Assembly: GCF_000143765.1 (NCBI RefSeq)
Contig: NZ_GL379770.1
Coordinates: 124,001 to 188,000 of the forward strand
DNA from: Sphingobacterium spiritivorum ATCC 33861
GTDB taxonomy: Bacteria > Bacteroidota > Bacteroidia > Sphingobacteriales > Sphingobacteriaceae
Direction of reading: 5' to 3'
Length of the DNA: 64,000 nucleotides
Shown: piece after piece, positions 1-8,667 of the stretch
Layout of the letters: each line of letters opens with the position of its first letter
Position numbering within the stretch: position 1 is the stretch's first letter
Notes under the pieces: generated by a model
The model's input: the letters and a program-made list of their open reading frames with translations, nothing else
Databases searched by the model: none
Told to the model about the DNA's origin: nothing
Program-made: the position numbers and the translations under genes

Positions 1-31
1 GATAAGAGATAATTATATCACGACATAAAAA

Positions 32-62
32 AAGCGGGACTTCTAAATGAAGTCCCGCTTTT
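32..62 (-). terminator. Rho-independent terminator of ispG
   Basis: A perfect 12-bp stem (AAGCGGGACTTC at 32-43 with its complement at 49-60) surrounds a 5-nt loop. It is flanked by A-runs on the left and T-runs on the right, so it can terminate from either side. It lies 3 nt beyond the ispG stop codon on the minus strand. Confidence 0.9.
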
Positions 63-63
63 T

Positions 64-2082
64 TTATACTGCGGTTTCTTGTTCTTCAATCCAAAGCCCG
101 TCGCCTTTGATGATATCGATGAGTTCATCAAGAGCATTTGCTGAACTTACATTTTTCTTGACTACTTCTTTACCGCGGTAGAGCGTTATTTTGTCCGGGC
201 CTGCACCAACATAGCCATAGTCCGCATCTGCCATCTCACCAGGTCCGTTTACGATACAACCCATGATGGCGATCTTCAACCCTTTAAGGTGATTAGTCCG
301 TGCACGGATCATCTGCGTGGTATCTTGCAGATCAAATAGAGTTCGTCCACAACTTGGACAGGAGATATACTCTGTTTTGGATATACGTGATCGGGTAGCC
401 TGTAGAATTCCAAAAGATAAGGATACCAGTCTGTCGATAGGCGTAGCAGGTGAATCCACCCATATGCCGGAGCCCAGTTTGTCAATCAGTAAGGCGCCCA
501 GATCTGTTGCTGCATACAGCTGAATCTTGGAAATCGGTTCTTCCGGATTCATAATATCTCCGACCGGACCTGAAAATTCTTCTGCCGGATAGGATCTCTT
601 TATAATAACAGGATTATCCAGCCCTATTTCCTGAAGATTGGCGAAAAACTGACGCTGATCTGCCATCCCGTGAATATGATCCGTTTCCAATATAAATACA
701 ACAGTGTTATCAATAGCTGAATTGCCGAAAATTTCGGATTCCAGATCATTATTTTTTATATATATCAGATTGAGTACAGGATCTTTTCGAGATGCTGCAT
801 TAAACTGTTCCAGATCAAAGACAGGGTGTATATTGGTTGGATTCGCAATCGTTAGCCATGTTTTATAATTATAAAGCTGCTTCAGATTCCCAGGCATAGT
901 GAAAGAAGGTAACTGATCTCCCAGAAATACAAAATCTACCGATTGTTCGCCCATATGATACTTGTCATTGAGTATATCATAGCGGTATCCCGTAGCCGTG
1001 AGTATATTCGGATCTTTCAGGTTAGATGTGGAAATATCAACAATGACACGTGGAACGAGTGAACCACCAATGAAAGTGTTGACTTCTCTGGATTCGTAAG
1101 CTACTGTTTCGGAAGAAGGATTAAGCTGTATTATTTCCCTGCTTTGTGTAGTTGCATCCTGCAGCATTTTAGCCCGTTTGCTGTAGCGGTTTACGAGAGC
1201 TATAGCGACAGGAGCTTCTTTTTCCGGTTCTTCGGTTAATGATACGCGTACTGTATCTCCCAGACCATCTTCTAACAATGTGCCGATACCAACAGCCGAT
1301 TTGATACGTCCGTCTTCTCCGTCTCCGGCCTCTGTGACACCCAGGTGGAGGGGATAATTCATGTTTTCGATGACCATCTTCTCGACCAGCATACGATAAG
1401 CCTGTACCATTACCTGTGGATTACTGGATTTCATCGAAATGGTCAGGTTGTAAAAATTAAGATCTTCACAAATGCGTATAAATTCAAGTGCTGATTCGAC
1501 CATTCCTTCCGGTGTATCTCCGTAGTGGCTCATGATACGGTCAGACAATGAACCATGATTTGTACCTATACGCATGGCAGTGCCATACTCTTTACAGATA
1601 CTGACTAACGGAGTAAACTTTTTATAGATGCGGTCTAGCTCAGCCTGATACTCATCTGCAGAATAAGAAAGCTGATCGAACTTCTTTTTGTCTGCATAAT
1701 TCCCGGGGTTGATCCGTACTTTTTCTACGATTCTTGCCGCGACTTCTGCTGCATTGGGTGTAAAATGGATATCCGCAACTAAAGGAACATTATAGCCCCT
1801 GTTGCGGAGTTCTTTTTTAATATTTGCAAGATTTTCGGCTTCTTTTATACTTGGTGCAGTGATACGGACATATTCACAACCGGCATCTACCATGCGGATA
1901 GTCTGCTCTACAGAGCCCATTGTATCCATGGTATCTATAGTGGTCATACTTTGGATACGTATGGGATTGTTTCCTCCCATAGGTATATCTCCGATATTCA
2001 CTTCCCTGGTTACCCAGCGGCTGTAATCTGTTTTAGAATTACAATATCCTCCGGGTAAGCTCAATAAATTACTTGTATCCAT
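64..2082 (-). CDS. ispG: 4-hydroxy-3-methylbut-2-enyl diphosphate synthase (flavodoxin/ferredoxin), long form
   Basis: IspG (GcpE) converts methylerythritol cyclodiphosphate to HMBPP, the penultimate step of the non-mevalonate isoprenoid pathway in the cytosol. The N-terminal TIM-barrel half is clear (VADIHFTPNAA, RIGTNHGSLSDR, LGVTEAGDGEDGRIKSAVGIG). The C-terminal [4Fe-4S] domain carries CPSC at about 575-578, a third Cys in MGCIVNGPGE near 609 and the conserved Glu near 616. At 672 aa it is much longer than the E. coli enzyme (about 370 aa), because of the extra middle domain typical of Bacteroidetes, Chlamydiae and plants. I start it at ATG 2082: the in-frame GTG at 2091 is part of the -7 promoter box. 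It has its own promoter and terminator, so it is probably monocistronic. Confidence 0.95.
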   Translation of the reverse strand: MDTSNLLSLPGGYCNSKTDYSRWVTREVNIGDIPMGGNNPIRIQSMTTIDTMDTMGSVEQTIRMVDAGCEYVRITAPSIKEAENLANIKKELRNRGYNVPLVADIHFTPNAAEVAARIVEKVRINPGNYADKKKFDQLSYSADEYQAELDRIYKKFTPLVSICKEYGTAMRIGTNHGSLSDRIMSHYGDTPEGMVESALEFIRICEDLNFYNLTISMKSSNPQVMVQAYRMLVEKMVIENMNYPLHLGVTEAGDGEDGRIKSAVGIGTLLEDGLGDTVRVSLTEEPEKEAPVAIALVNRYSKRAKMLQDATTQSREIIQLNPSSETVAYESREVNTFIGGSLVPRVIVDISTSNLKDPNILTATGYRYDILNDKYHMGEQSVDFVFLGDQLPSFTMPGNLKQLYNYKTWLTIANPTNIHPVFDLEQFNAASRKDPVLNLIYIKNNDLESEIFGNSAIDNTVVFILETDHIHGMADQRQFFANLQEIGLDNPVIIKRSYPAEEFSGPVGDIMNPEEPISKIQLYAATDLGALLIDKLGSGIWVDSPATPIDRLVSLSFGILQATRSRISKTEYISCPSCGRTLFDLQDTTQMIRARTNHLKGLKIAIMGCIVNGPGEMADADYGYVGAGPDKITLYRGKEVVKKNVSSANALDELIDIIKGDGLWIEEQETAV

Positions 2083-2090
2083 ATCTACCA

Positions 2091-2098
2091 CAAAGTTA
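2091..2098 (-). promoter_or_regulatory. -7 element (TAnnTTTG) of ispG
   Basis: TAACTTTG on the minus strand matches the Bacteroidetes -7 consensus. Only 8 nt separate it from the ATG at 2082, so the transcript would have a leader of a few nucleotides. No convincing -33 TTG is seen. Confidence 0.6.
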
Positions 2099-2127
2099 TG
2101 GATTCTGAAGTAATAATTTCGTAAGAT

Positions 2128-3075
2128 TTAATATTGAATGATCTTGAAAGAAGTGACTCCTGCGTCAATAACAATATTGTATTTTGAAGTAGCCTGTGCA
2201 TAATTAGCTGTTTCACTTACGCCGTCACCTTTTCTCACAAAACCGCTGCTCAATTCTATAGATGAGAGTCCGCTGTCTGAAGTTACCTGACAAGGTACAT
2301 CTTTAGGGATCCGGATTTCGACAGAAGAAGCTCCCGCATCTATATTTATCGTGGAGGTTTCTACAGGTCTGCCAAGCTTCATATTTACGGAGCTTGCTCC
2401 GGTATCAAAGTTGATGTTTCTTATTTTAAAAGGAGAGAGGTCCATCTGTACGTCTGAAGCACCGATATCAAAGTTTAGATCCCAGACCACATCTTTATTC
2501 AGTTTGAATAATGTTGTATTATTTTTGCTGCGTCCTTTTTTTCTCTTTTTCCCTGTTAAATCAACCGTTGCTGTGCCGTCTTCGGCAGAGTCTGATGTGA
2601 GTTTAAGAAAATAAGAGTCCGAAGAATTTCCTGCTTCAAATAATAAACTGCTCGGCTGACTGGACAGTTTTAGATTTGTCGTGCCTATATCAAAGTTTGC
2701 TTTAGCTACTGATAAATTTTTAGGAAGTTGGATCGCGAGGCTTTTACTTGAAGAGGAAGGAATTGAATCATCCACTTCATCTGTGCTTATATGAATATTA
2801 GATCCCTTGAAAAATCTGGAAATAAGGCTTTCATTCGGAGTTGTAAAGCCGATAAATACCAGAAATCCTAATAGCAGACAGGTAAACCCTAATTTGGCGA
2901 TCTGTCCGGATTGTCCATTAGGCATAAGCATATTAATACCTCCCAGGATAATCAATAATGGCCAGTAACGAATGATTTCAAGCCAGTTGAACTCAATGAT
3001 GTCCAGGACATCAAGAAGCAATATAATCCCCACAAAAAGAAAGATAAGTCCTGAGGTAATTCTTTTATTGTTCAT
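2128..3075 (-). CDS. LiaF-like membrane protein with toast-rack beta-repeat domain
   Basis: About three hydrophobic segments (roughly 10-23, 36-50, 61-78) resemble the LiaI/LiaF transmembrane region. They are followed by a soluble domain with a repeated strand motif, D-x-G-[AT]-[ST]-x-[VLI]-x-[ML]-x-L. I count copies near residues 127, 201, 222, 244, 264 and 302 (FDIGASDVQMDL, FDTGASSVNMKL, IDAGASSVEIRI and variants). This is the toast-rack fold of LiaF C-termini and related adhesin-like proteins. In Firmicutes, LiaF-type proteins tune envelope-stress signalling; no LiaRS partner lies nearby, so a role in envelope-stress sensing is inference only. It is followed by ispG, 45 nt downstream, which has its own promoter. 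Confidence 0.7.
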   Translation of the reverse strand: MNNKRITSGLIFLFVGIILLLDVLDIIEFNWLEIIRYWPLLIILGGINMLMPNGQSGQIAKLGFTCLLLGFLVFIGFTTPNESLISRFFKGSNIHISTDEVDDSIPSSSSKSLAIQLPKNLSVAKANFDIGTTNLKLSSQPSSLLFEAGNSSDSYFLKLTSDSAEDGTATVDLTGKKRKKGRSKNNTTLFKLNKDVVWDLNFDIGASDVQMDLSPFKIRNINFDTGASSVNMKLGRPVETSTINIDAGASSVEIRIPKDVPCQVTSDSGLSSIELSSGFVRKGDGVSETANYAQATSKYNIVIDAGVTSFKIIQY

Positions 3076-3368
3076 TATGTTTTATAGTTATGTTGTCGAT
3101 TCTAATTGTTTAACTGAATCAAAATTAAAGTGAAGATGATAAAAAAAACAATGTAATTAGGTTATTTCCTGCATTTATTCGGTAAATGTCTTAAATCTGT
3201 CGGTGAAAAATTAATATTCAGGTCTGTAACAGTAATGCCTTTGCGAGGTAACATGTTTTTGTGGGATTATGCCTATATTCGTTTATATTTTGATATAGCA
3301 GGGGAATGGGGTATACGAATCCGTCAGAAGAAGGCGTTTTATAGCAAATAATGTACTAAAAGAATTAT

Positions 3369-4103
3369 ATGTTGATTTATCATATCGGAAAATACATTTT
3401 ACTTTTAAAATCAGTTTTTAAAAAACCCGAAAAGGGGAAGATCTATTGGAAAGAAACCATGTTTGCAATGACCGATATCGGACTTGGTTCGTTAGGTCTG
3501 ATCGTGATAATCTCGACCTTTATCGGTGCAGTAATGACCATGCAGATCGCCTTTCAGCTGGTGTCCGATCTGATTCCGAATTCGATTATCGGACAGATCA
3601 ACCGAGATTCCAATATTCTGGAATTGGGGCCTACGATCTCTGCATTGGTGTTGATGGGTAAAGTAGGTTCATCTATTTCTTCACAGATTGGTTCCATGCG
3701 GGTGACAGAGCAGATAGATGCATTAGAAATTATGGGGATCAATGCTCCCGGCTATTTGATTCTGCCTAAGATACTGGCTGGTATTACGATGATCCCGGCT
3801 TTAGTTATCGTGGCAATTTTCTGTGCGATATTGGGCGGACTTTTAGGAGGAGCATTATCCGGTGCAGTTAGCACAGCCGATTATATACAGGGTATTCAGG
3901 GTAGTTTTAATGGATTTACAGTATCCGTTGCTATGGTTAAGGCGGTAGTCTTTGGATTTATTATTACCTCAGTGCCTGCTTATAAAGGTTTCTATGTGAG
4001 CGGAGGTGCTCTGGAAGTGGGTGAGGCGGGTACGCAGGCAGTCGTGATTGGCTGTATTACTATACTGGCTAGTGATTATTTGATCACAGCTTTAATGTTG
4101 TAA
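3369..4103 (+). CDS. MlaE/YrbE-type ABC transporter permease
   Basis: A 244-aa integral membrane protein of the MlaE permease family, which moves phospholipids or other lipids between outer and inner membrane with an ATPase and an MCE-domain partner. The family motif EQIDALE sits at about 114-120, followed by MGINAPGYLILP, and several hydrophobic segments cover the C-terminal half. The stop is 5 nt before the ATPase gene, so the two are co-transcribed. No MCE-domain protein is adjacent; it must lie elsewhere. The substrate is not shown by the sequence. Confidence 0.85.
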   Translation: MLIYHIGKYILLLKSVFKKPEKGKIYWKETMFAMTDIGLGSLGLIVIISTFIGAVMTMQIAFQLVSDLIPNSIIGQINRDSNILELGPTISALVLMGKVGSSISSQIGSMRVTEQIDALEIMGINAPGYLILPKILAGITMIPALVIVAIFCAILGGLLGGALSGAVSTADYIQGIQGSFNGFTVSVAMVKAVVFGFIITSVPAYKGFYVSGGALEVGEAGTQAVVIGCITILASDYLITALML

Positions 4104-4108
4104 GGAAG

Positions 4109-4873
4109 ATGATTGAAATTCAGAATATTCATAAAGCATTTGGTGAGAAAGAAGTATTAAAAGGAATAGATGCTATTTTCGAACCGGGGAAAGTAAGTTT
4201 GATCATTGGTGGTTCCGGTTCCGGAAAAAGTACATTACTCAAATGTATAGTTGGATTGCATAATCCGGAACAGGGGCGTGTGTTTTTTGATAAACAGGAA
4301 TTTACCAAGATGAGCTTTGAAGAGCGTGTGCCTATCCGGAAGGAGATAGGTATGCTTTTTCAGAATTCAGCACTTTTTGACTCCATGACAGTAGAACAGA
4401 ATCTGATGTTTTCATTGGATATGTTTACAGAGATGTCAAAAAGCGAAAAAATGGACCGTGCAAATTTCTGCCTGGAAAGGGTCAATCTGAAGGGAACTAA
4501 TAAATTGTTTCCGGCCGAGCTCTCAGGAGGTATGAAAAAAAGGGTTGGGATTGCCAGAGCAATCAGTATGGGACCTAAATACCTTTTCTGCGATGAACCC
4601 AACTCCGGCCTTGATCCTGAAACTTCTATTCTGATCGATGAATTGATTCAGGATCTGACTCAGGAGTACAAATGTACAACTGTTGTCGTGACGCATGATA
4701 TGAATTCGGTAATGGGTATAGGCGAATATATTCTGTATTTGTATAAAGGTGAAAAATTCTGGGAAGGTACCAATCAGGATATTCTTCAGTCAGACGTCAA
4801 GGAGTTGAATGATTTTGTATTTGCAAGTCCGCTGATGCAGGCAGCCCGTAAAACGATGAAACATGATGGTTAA
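4109..4873 (+). CDS. MlaF-type ABC transporter ATP-binding protein
   Basis: The ATPase partner of the upstream MlaE-like permease. It has Walker A GGSGSGKST (34-42), Q-loop around Q85 (MLFQNSALFD), signature LSGGMKKRVGIARA (from 138), Walker B YLFCDEP (158-164) and switch His in VVVTHDM. At 254 aa it is a single nucleotide-binding domain and works as a dimer. A purine-rich AAGGAAG just before the ATG serves as ribosome binding site. Lipid transport is inferred from the pairing with the MlaE-like protein. Confidence 0.87.
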   Translation: MIEIQNIHKAFGEKEVLKGIDAIFEPGKVSLIIGGSGSGKSTLLKCIVGLHNPEQGRVFFDKQEFTKMSFEERVPIRKEIGMLFQNSALFDSMTVEQNLMFSLDMFTEMSKSEKMDRANFCLERVNLKGTNKLFPAELSGGMKKRVGIARAISMGPKYLFCDEPNSGLDPETSILIDELIQDLTQEYKCTTVVVTHDMNSVMGIGEYILYLYKGEKFWEGTNQDILQSDVKELNDFVFASPLMQAARKTMKHDG

Positions 4874-4907
4874 TGATCTTCGTGTTATAGTTTTGAATGA
4901 TTAACTG

Positions 4908-4915
4908 TATCTTTG
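4908..4915 (+). promoter_or_regulatory. -7 element of the methyltransferase gene
   Basis: TATCTTTG fits TAnnTTTG. It lies 10 nt before the TTG at 4926 and 16 nt before a second in-frame TTG at 4932, so the gene can be transcribed apart from the ABC pair. Confidence 0.5.
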
Positions 4916-4925
4916 CTGCAAATTT

Positions 4926-5834
4926 TTGATTTTGAAAAATACTGAAATACAATTACTGACTCCTCAGCATTGGAAGGATTATGAACTCATCGATTGTGGT
5001 GATTTTGAAAAACTGGAGCGTTTTGGTCATTTGGTACTGATACGTCCGGAACCGCAGGCTGTATGGCCTAAGACACTTTCTGATGCCGAGTGGACAAAAA
5101 GATATGATATTCGATTTAAAGGTCGTTCTGCAACTTCGGGGGATTGGGTGAAAAAAAATCCTAAAGCGCAGGATCGCTGGCATATCGAATATAGAAATAA
5201 AGATGCTGCAATTAAATTCAGACTGGGACTTACCTCTTTCAAACATGTGGGTATTTTTCCGGAACAAGCTGTTAACTGGGATTATATCTCAGAATCTGTA
5301 CGCTCTTTTAAAACGGACAAACCTAAAGTCCTCAATCTGTTCGCATATACTGGTGGTGCATCATTGATTGCAAAAGCTGCGGGTGCTGACACTACGCACG
5401 TAGATTCTATCAAGCAGGTGGTGACCTGGGCTAATGAGAATCAGGAAATTTCAGGTCTTGATAATATCCGCTGGGTGGTAGAGGATGCTCTTAAATTTGT
5501 AAAGCGGGAACTTAAACGCGGAAATACATATAATGGTATTATTCTGGATCCTCCGGCTTACGGACACGGTCCGAAAGGGGAGAAGTGGAAACTGGAAGAC
5601 CATATCATGGAAATGATGAAGGATGTGGTGCAGCTATTGGATCCGAAAGAACATTTCCTTATTCTGAATACCTATTCTTTAGGTTTCTCTTCCGTTATTG
5701 TTGAAAATCTGATCAGAACTGCTTTTCCTAAAGTGGAAAATCTGGAAATAGGAGAGCTCTATCTGCAAGCTACAGCAGGACCTAAATTACCGTTAGGCGT
5801 GTTTGGTAAATTCAGAAAGATTGCTAAAGACTAA
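4926..5834 (+). CDS. Class I SAM-dependent rRNA methyltransferase (RlmI/RlmK-like)
   Basis: The Rossmann methyltransferase core shows the SAM-binding motif KVLNLFAYTGGAS (about 134-146), an acidic residue in THVDSIK (near 160) and the catalytic-type motif ILDPPAYGHG (about 206-215). DPPxY/F is usual for enzymes of the RlmI/RsmB class that modify rRNA bases. The protein lacks an obvious N-terminal PUA domain, so the exact substrate is unclear. The start codon is TTG; either 4926 or 4932 (MKNTEIQLL) is possible and no ATG lies near. It is a single gene ending in a strong hairpin shared with the convergent gene. Confidence 0.75.
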   Translation: MILKNTEIQLLTPQHWKDYELIDCGDFEKLERFGHLVLIRPEPQAVWPKTLSDAEWTKRYDIRFKGRSATSGDWVKKNPKAQDRWHIEYRNKDAAIKFRLGLTSFKHVGIFPEQAVNWDYISESVRSFKTDKPKVLNLFAYTGGASLIAKAAGADTTHVDSIKQVVTWANENQEISGLDNIRWVVEDALKFVKRELKRGNTYNGIILDPPAYGHGPKGEKWKLEDHIMEMMKDVVQLLDPKEHFLILNTYSLGFSSVIVENLIRTAFPKVENLEIGELYLQATAGPKLPLGVFGKFRKIAKD

Positions 5835-5842
5835 ATATTTAT

Positions 5843-5884
5843 TATGGTATGCAGCGATAGTGTAATAAATCGCTGCATACCATA
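5843..5884. terminator. Bidirectional hairpin between convergent genes
   Basis: A perfect 16-bp stem (TATGGTATGCAGCGAT at 5843-5858 with 5869-5884) and a 10-nt loop lie between the stops of the methyltransferase and the 594-aa gene. The T-tract is weak on both sides, so termination is inferred from position and stem strength. Confidence 0.65.
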
Positions 5885-5912
5885 CCTGATTTTTGAAAGC
5901 CAAAGCCTATTT

Positions 5913-7697
5913 TTAACTCAGGGACAGGGTTTCCAGCTCCTGTTCGATCTCATCAAGCTGATGAGGAAATGCCGCCAATACCGAAGCCTGAAATCCTGTC
6001 AAATCTTTTATTAAAGTCCTGTAATAGTTAATTCCCTCCTTTAACTGAGTCTTGAATTTATCCAGATACTTAATCTTTTTATCGTCCACCTCCAGCTTAT
6101 TCACATCTATATATTTCCGGATATGATCCATGTAGAGTCTAAGCTCATTGATAAACAGAATAGGGCGTTCGGCAGACGGAATCAGATTGTCACGTCCATA
6201 AATATGATTGACCATCTGATCTAAGGAAAATATACCTTTGAACCAAAAAGTATTAGGTCCGGGACAGATAGCTACTGCGGCAGACTCTTTCGGCTTAAGG
6301 ATATCATACTTCAAATATGCCGGGGTTGCCAGACCTTCACACAGGCATGTTTTTGCTGTAATATCCCGGAAGGCCCGTTCGTATGCTTCGGTTGTCAATT
6401 GCTGCTGATCAAGCTCCTTTAATTTCATGTGTTGATATTCACGGGAAGCGGTACAGATCGGTTGTGCTGTGTATGCTGTACTGGATACCAGATATTTCTT
6501 TTTGCATGGACTGCCCGGACGACCTTTTTCAATCCGCTGAATCCTAAGTTTCTCTGCAGAGCTTTGTCTGAAATTGTTGAACGGAACACCCAAAGGTGAA
6601 GATTCGCTGATGTAAAAATCATCTGCTTTGGATTCAACCAGAGCCTGTAGTGTATCATTATCTACTGTAGTGGCATCAGGAACCAATAGAAATGGCGATC
6701 CCCAGCCAACCGCATCAAAATCGTAATGACTCAATAAAAACTGATGTTCGGCCGCAGTGCCGACGCCTCCCTGTACTGTGTACCTGATATGTGGTGCTTG
6801 TTTACAAATGATATTCTTTGCTTCCCAGTATTTGCGGTACGTATCAAATAACTCTTCTTTTAATTGTTGCTTTTTGTGTTTAAATTCAGCCAGTATCGGA
6901 CCAATGAGATAACCGTCTGTTGCAAAAGCATGCCCCCCGCAGTTTAATCCGGATTCTACTCTGAACTCCGATACCCACAATCCTTTTTTTGCTAAGAATC
7001 TGGCTTGTATCATAGCAGAGCGAAAATCACTTACTTTGAGCGTGATCTTTTTCTCAAACTCCTGATTTTCCTTTGGCTGGAAGGCTGCCAGTTCAGACAG
7101 GTAGCTATACAGACGCGGGTTCATACCGGCTGATAATACAACGGAAGAATTCAGATCTGAATTGGCAAAACCACGTAATGCAGCCAGTGCATCTGCATAT
7201 TTTTCGTCTAAAGCCTCACCATTAGGAGCAAAATTAATTTTATCCACTTTGGACATGATATTGACATCGATATCTCCGGGTTGAATACAGGAGTGCAATT
7301 GTCGGGACAGATGATTTCTGTTTGTATTATCTGTTTCTTTCAGCATCTGATCGTATTGCGCCTTGATAGGATTGTTATCAGGGAGAAGATTAAAGTAACG
7401 TGCAACTTCAGCGTTTGCCTCCATGAGCTGGGCACGCATGCCGGCTGTTTGTTCTTTTACAAGTTGCTTTACCAGATTAAGGTATGCTGTAATACGTTTT
7501 GCTCTAAAATCCTGATCTTTTTTAGTAATAGGAAGAAAGTCTATATTATTCAGTTTGCTGTAGTATGCCCGGATACGTTCTATAAGTTCGTCATCCACAA
7601 TAGAAATTACAGATGAAATACCGTATCTGGCAACTTTGAGAGGAGAATCTATAGAAAAGGCTAATCCCAGTACAGGAATGTGAAAGGAGTGCGTCAT
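5913..7697 (-). CDS. Uncharacterised 594-aa protein, possible FMN-type TIM barrel
   Basis: I do not recognise a characterised family. The N-terminus (VLGLAFSIDSPLKVARYG) and the glycine-rich stretches GLNCGGHAFATDG and VQGGVGTAAEH followed by DFDAVGWGSPFLL resemble the phosphate/flavin-binding ends of FMN-dependent TIM barrels such as nitronate monooxygenase or glutamate synthase. The C-terminal third has several cysteines (GSPCKKK, AQPICTAS, KTCLCEG, VAICPG) that could bind metal. No signal peptide or membrane segment is seen. It follows purU by 101 nt and has a perfect palindrome (7707-7727) ten bases before its ATG, so it may be separately regulated. The flavin-enzyme idea is inference from motif shape only. 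Confidence 0.6.
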   Translation of the reverse strand: MTHSFHIPVLGLAFSIDSPLKVARYGISSVISIVDDELIERIRAYYSKLNNIDFLPITKKDQDFRAKRITAYLNLVKQLVKEQTAGMRAQLMEANAEVARYFNLLPDNNPIKAQYDQMLKETDNTNRNHLSRQLHSCIQPGDIDVNIMSKVDKINFAPNGEALDEKYADALAALRGFANSDLNSSVVLSAGMNPRLYSYLSELAAFQPKENQEFEKKITLKVSDFRSAMIQARFLAKKGLWVSEFRVESGLNCGGHAFATDGYLIGPILAEFKHKKQQLKEELFDTYRKYWEAKNIICKQAPHIRYTVQGGVGTAAEHQFLLSHYDFDAVGWGSPFLLVPDATTVDNDTLQALVESKADDFYISESSPLGVPFNNFRQSSAEKLRIQRIEKGRPGSPCKKKYLVSSTAYTAQPICTASREYQHMKLKELDQQQLTTEAYERAFRDITAKTCLCEGLATPAYLKYDILKPKESAAVAICPGPNTFWFKGIFSLDQMVNHIYGRDNLIPSAERPILFINELRLYMDHIRKYIDVNKLEVDDKKIKYLDKFKTQLKEGINYYRTLIKDLTGFQASVLAAFPHQLDEIEQELETLSLS

Positions 7698-7706
7698 TAT
7701 TCAGTT

Positions 7707-7727
7707 CTTATTTCGATACGAAATAAG
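7707..7727. promoter_or_regulatory. Perfect 9-bp palindrome upstream of the 594-aa gene (candidate operator)
   Basis: Half-sites CTTATTTCG (7707-7715) and CGAAATAAG (7719-7727) flank the spacer ATA. The site is 9 nt upstream of the ATG of the 594-aa gene on the minus strand. It has no T-tract, and its position and symmetry suit a dimeric repressor site better than a terminator for purU. Confidence 0.55.
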
Positions 7728-7798
7728 TGATAATTATGCATGTAAAAAGTAACTGGGTAGCCTAGTAAATAGTGATGTTGATCATATTTCGCTCACCA

Positions 7799-8641
7799 CT
7801 ATTCAAAAACAACTGTTTTATTGCGGTCCAGCATCACCCTGTCTTCCAGTAACAGACGGATTGCTCTGGCAAGTACTGCTTTTTCGATTTCTTTACCCGC
7901 AGTCATCATATCCTGCACAGTATAGGTGTGGTTGACTCTTCGGGTATCCTGTACGATAATAGGTCCTTCATCCAGATCGTCTGTTACATAATGTGCTGTT
8001 GCACCTATGATCTTCACTCCGCGGGTATGTGCCTGCCGATAGGGATTAGCTCCTATGAAAGCGGGAAGAAAAGAGTGATGGATATTGATAATCCGGCCCT
8101 GGTACTGCTGCACAAATGTCGGAGAAAGGATTCGCATGAACTTGGCCAGGATAATATAATCAAACTCATATTGGTCAATTTGTGCTGTCAACCGGTCTTC
8201 AAACTCCTCTTTACTAAGGTTTTCATGTGAAACATAGTGATAGGGGATGTCAAATTTTCGGGTGAATCCTTCCAGATCACTGTAGTTTCCTATTACGGCC
8301 TGAATATCCGTGTCCCAGGTTTCGAAATGATGGCGTATCAGAATGTCAGCCAGGCAGTGGTGCTCTTTGGTGACCAGTATAATTATTTTTTTTCGCTCTG
8401 AAGGATTGATTTTTATGCTGGCATTATCCGGAAGACTTTGTTGTAAAGCTGAAAATAATTCTTCCGTGTTTTCGAGTTTTCCCGTACATACCACGCGAAC
8501 AAAAAACTTACCGGCTTCCTCATCCACAAATTCACGCATGGTGACGATATTCAGCCGGTACTGTGCCAGTGCATTAGCTATTTTTGCAACTAATCCAACG
8601 TCGTCCTGACATTGGATTAGAATCAATATGGGTTTAGTCAT
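7799..8641 (-). CDS. purU: Formyltetrahydrofolate deformylase
   Basis: PurU hydrolyses 10-formyl-THF to THF and formate, balancing one-carbon pools and feeding formate to purine synthesis. An N-terminal ACT domain (about 1-85; LIQCQDDVGLVAKIANAL) precedes the formyltransferase-like catalytic domain. The catalytic region NIHHSFLPAF, then GANPYRQAHTRGVKIIGAT and the Asp in DDLDEGPII, is complete. The length of 280 aa is standard. It starts 26 nt after parE ends, so it is probably co-transcribed with parE. Confidence 0.95.
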   Translation of the reverse strand: MTKPILILIQCQDDVGLVAKIANALAQYRLNIVTMREFVDEEAGKFFVRVVCTGKLENTEELFSALQQSLPDNASIKINPSERKKIIILVTKEHHCLADILIRHHFETWDTDIQAVIGNYSDLEGFTRKFDIPYHYVSHENLSKEEFEDRLTAQIDQYEFDYIILAKFMRILSPTFVQQYQGRIINIHHSFLPAFIGANPYRQAHTRGVKIIGATAHYVTDDLDEGPIIVQDTRRVNHTYTVQDMMTAGKEIEKAVLARAIRLLLEDRVMLDRNKTVVFE

Positions 8642-8667
8642 TAAGGTTAGGTTCCATTAGTACTCAA

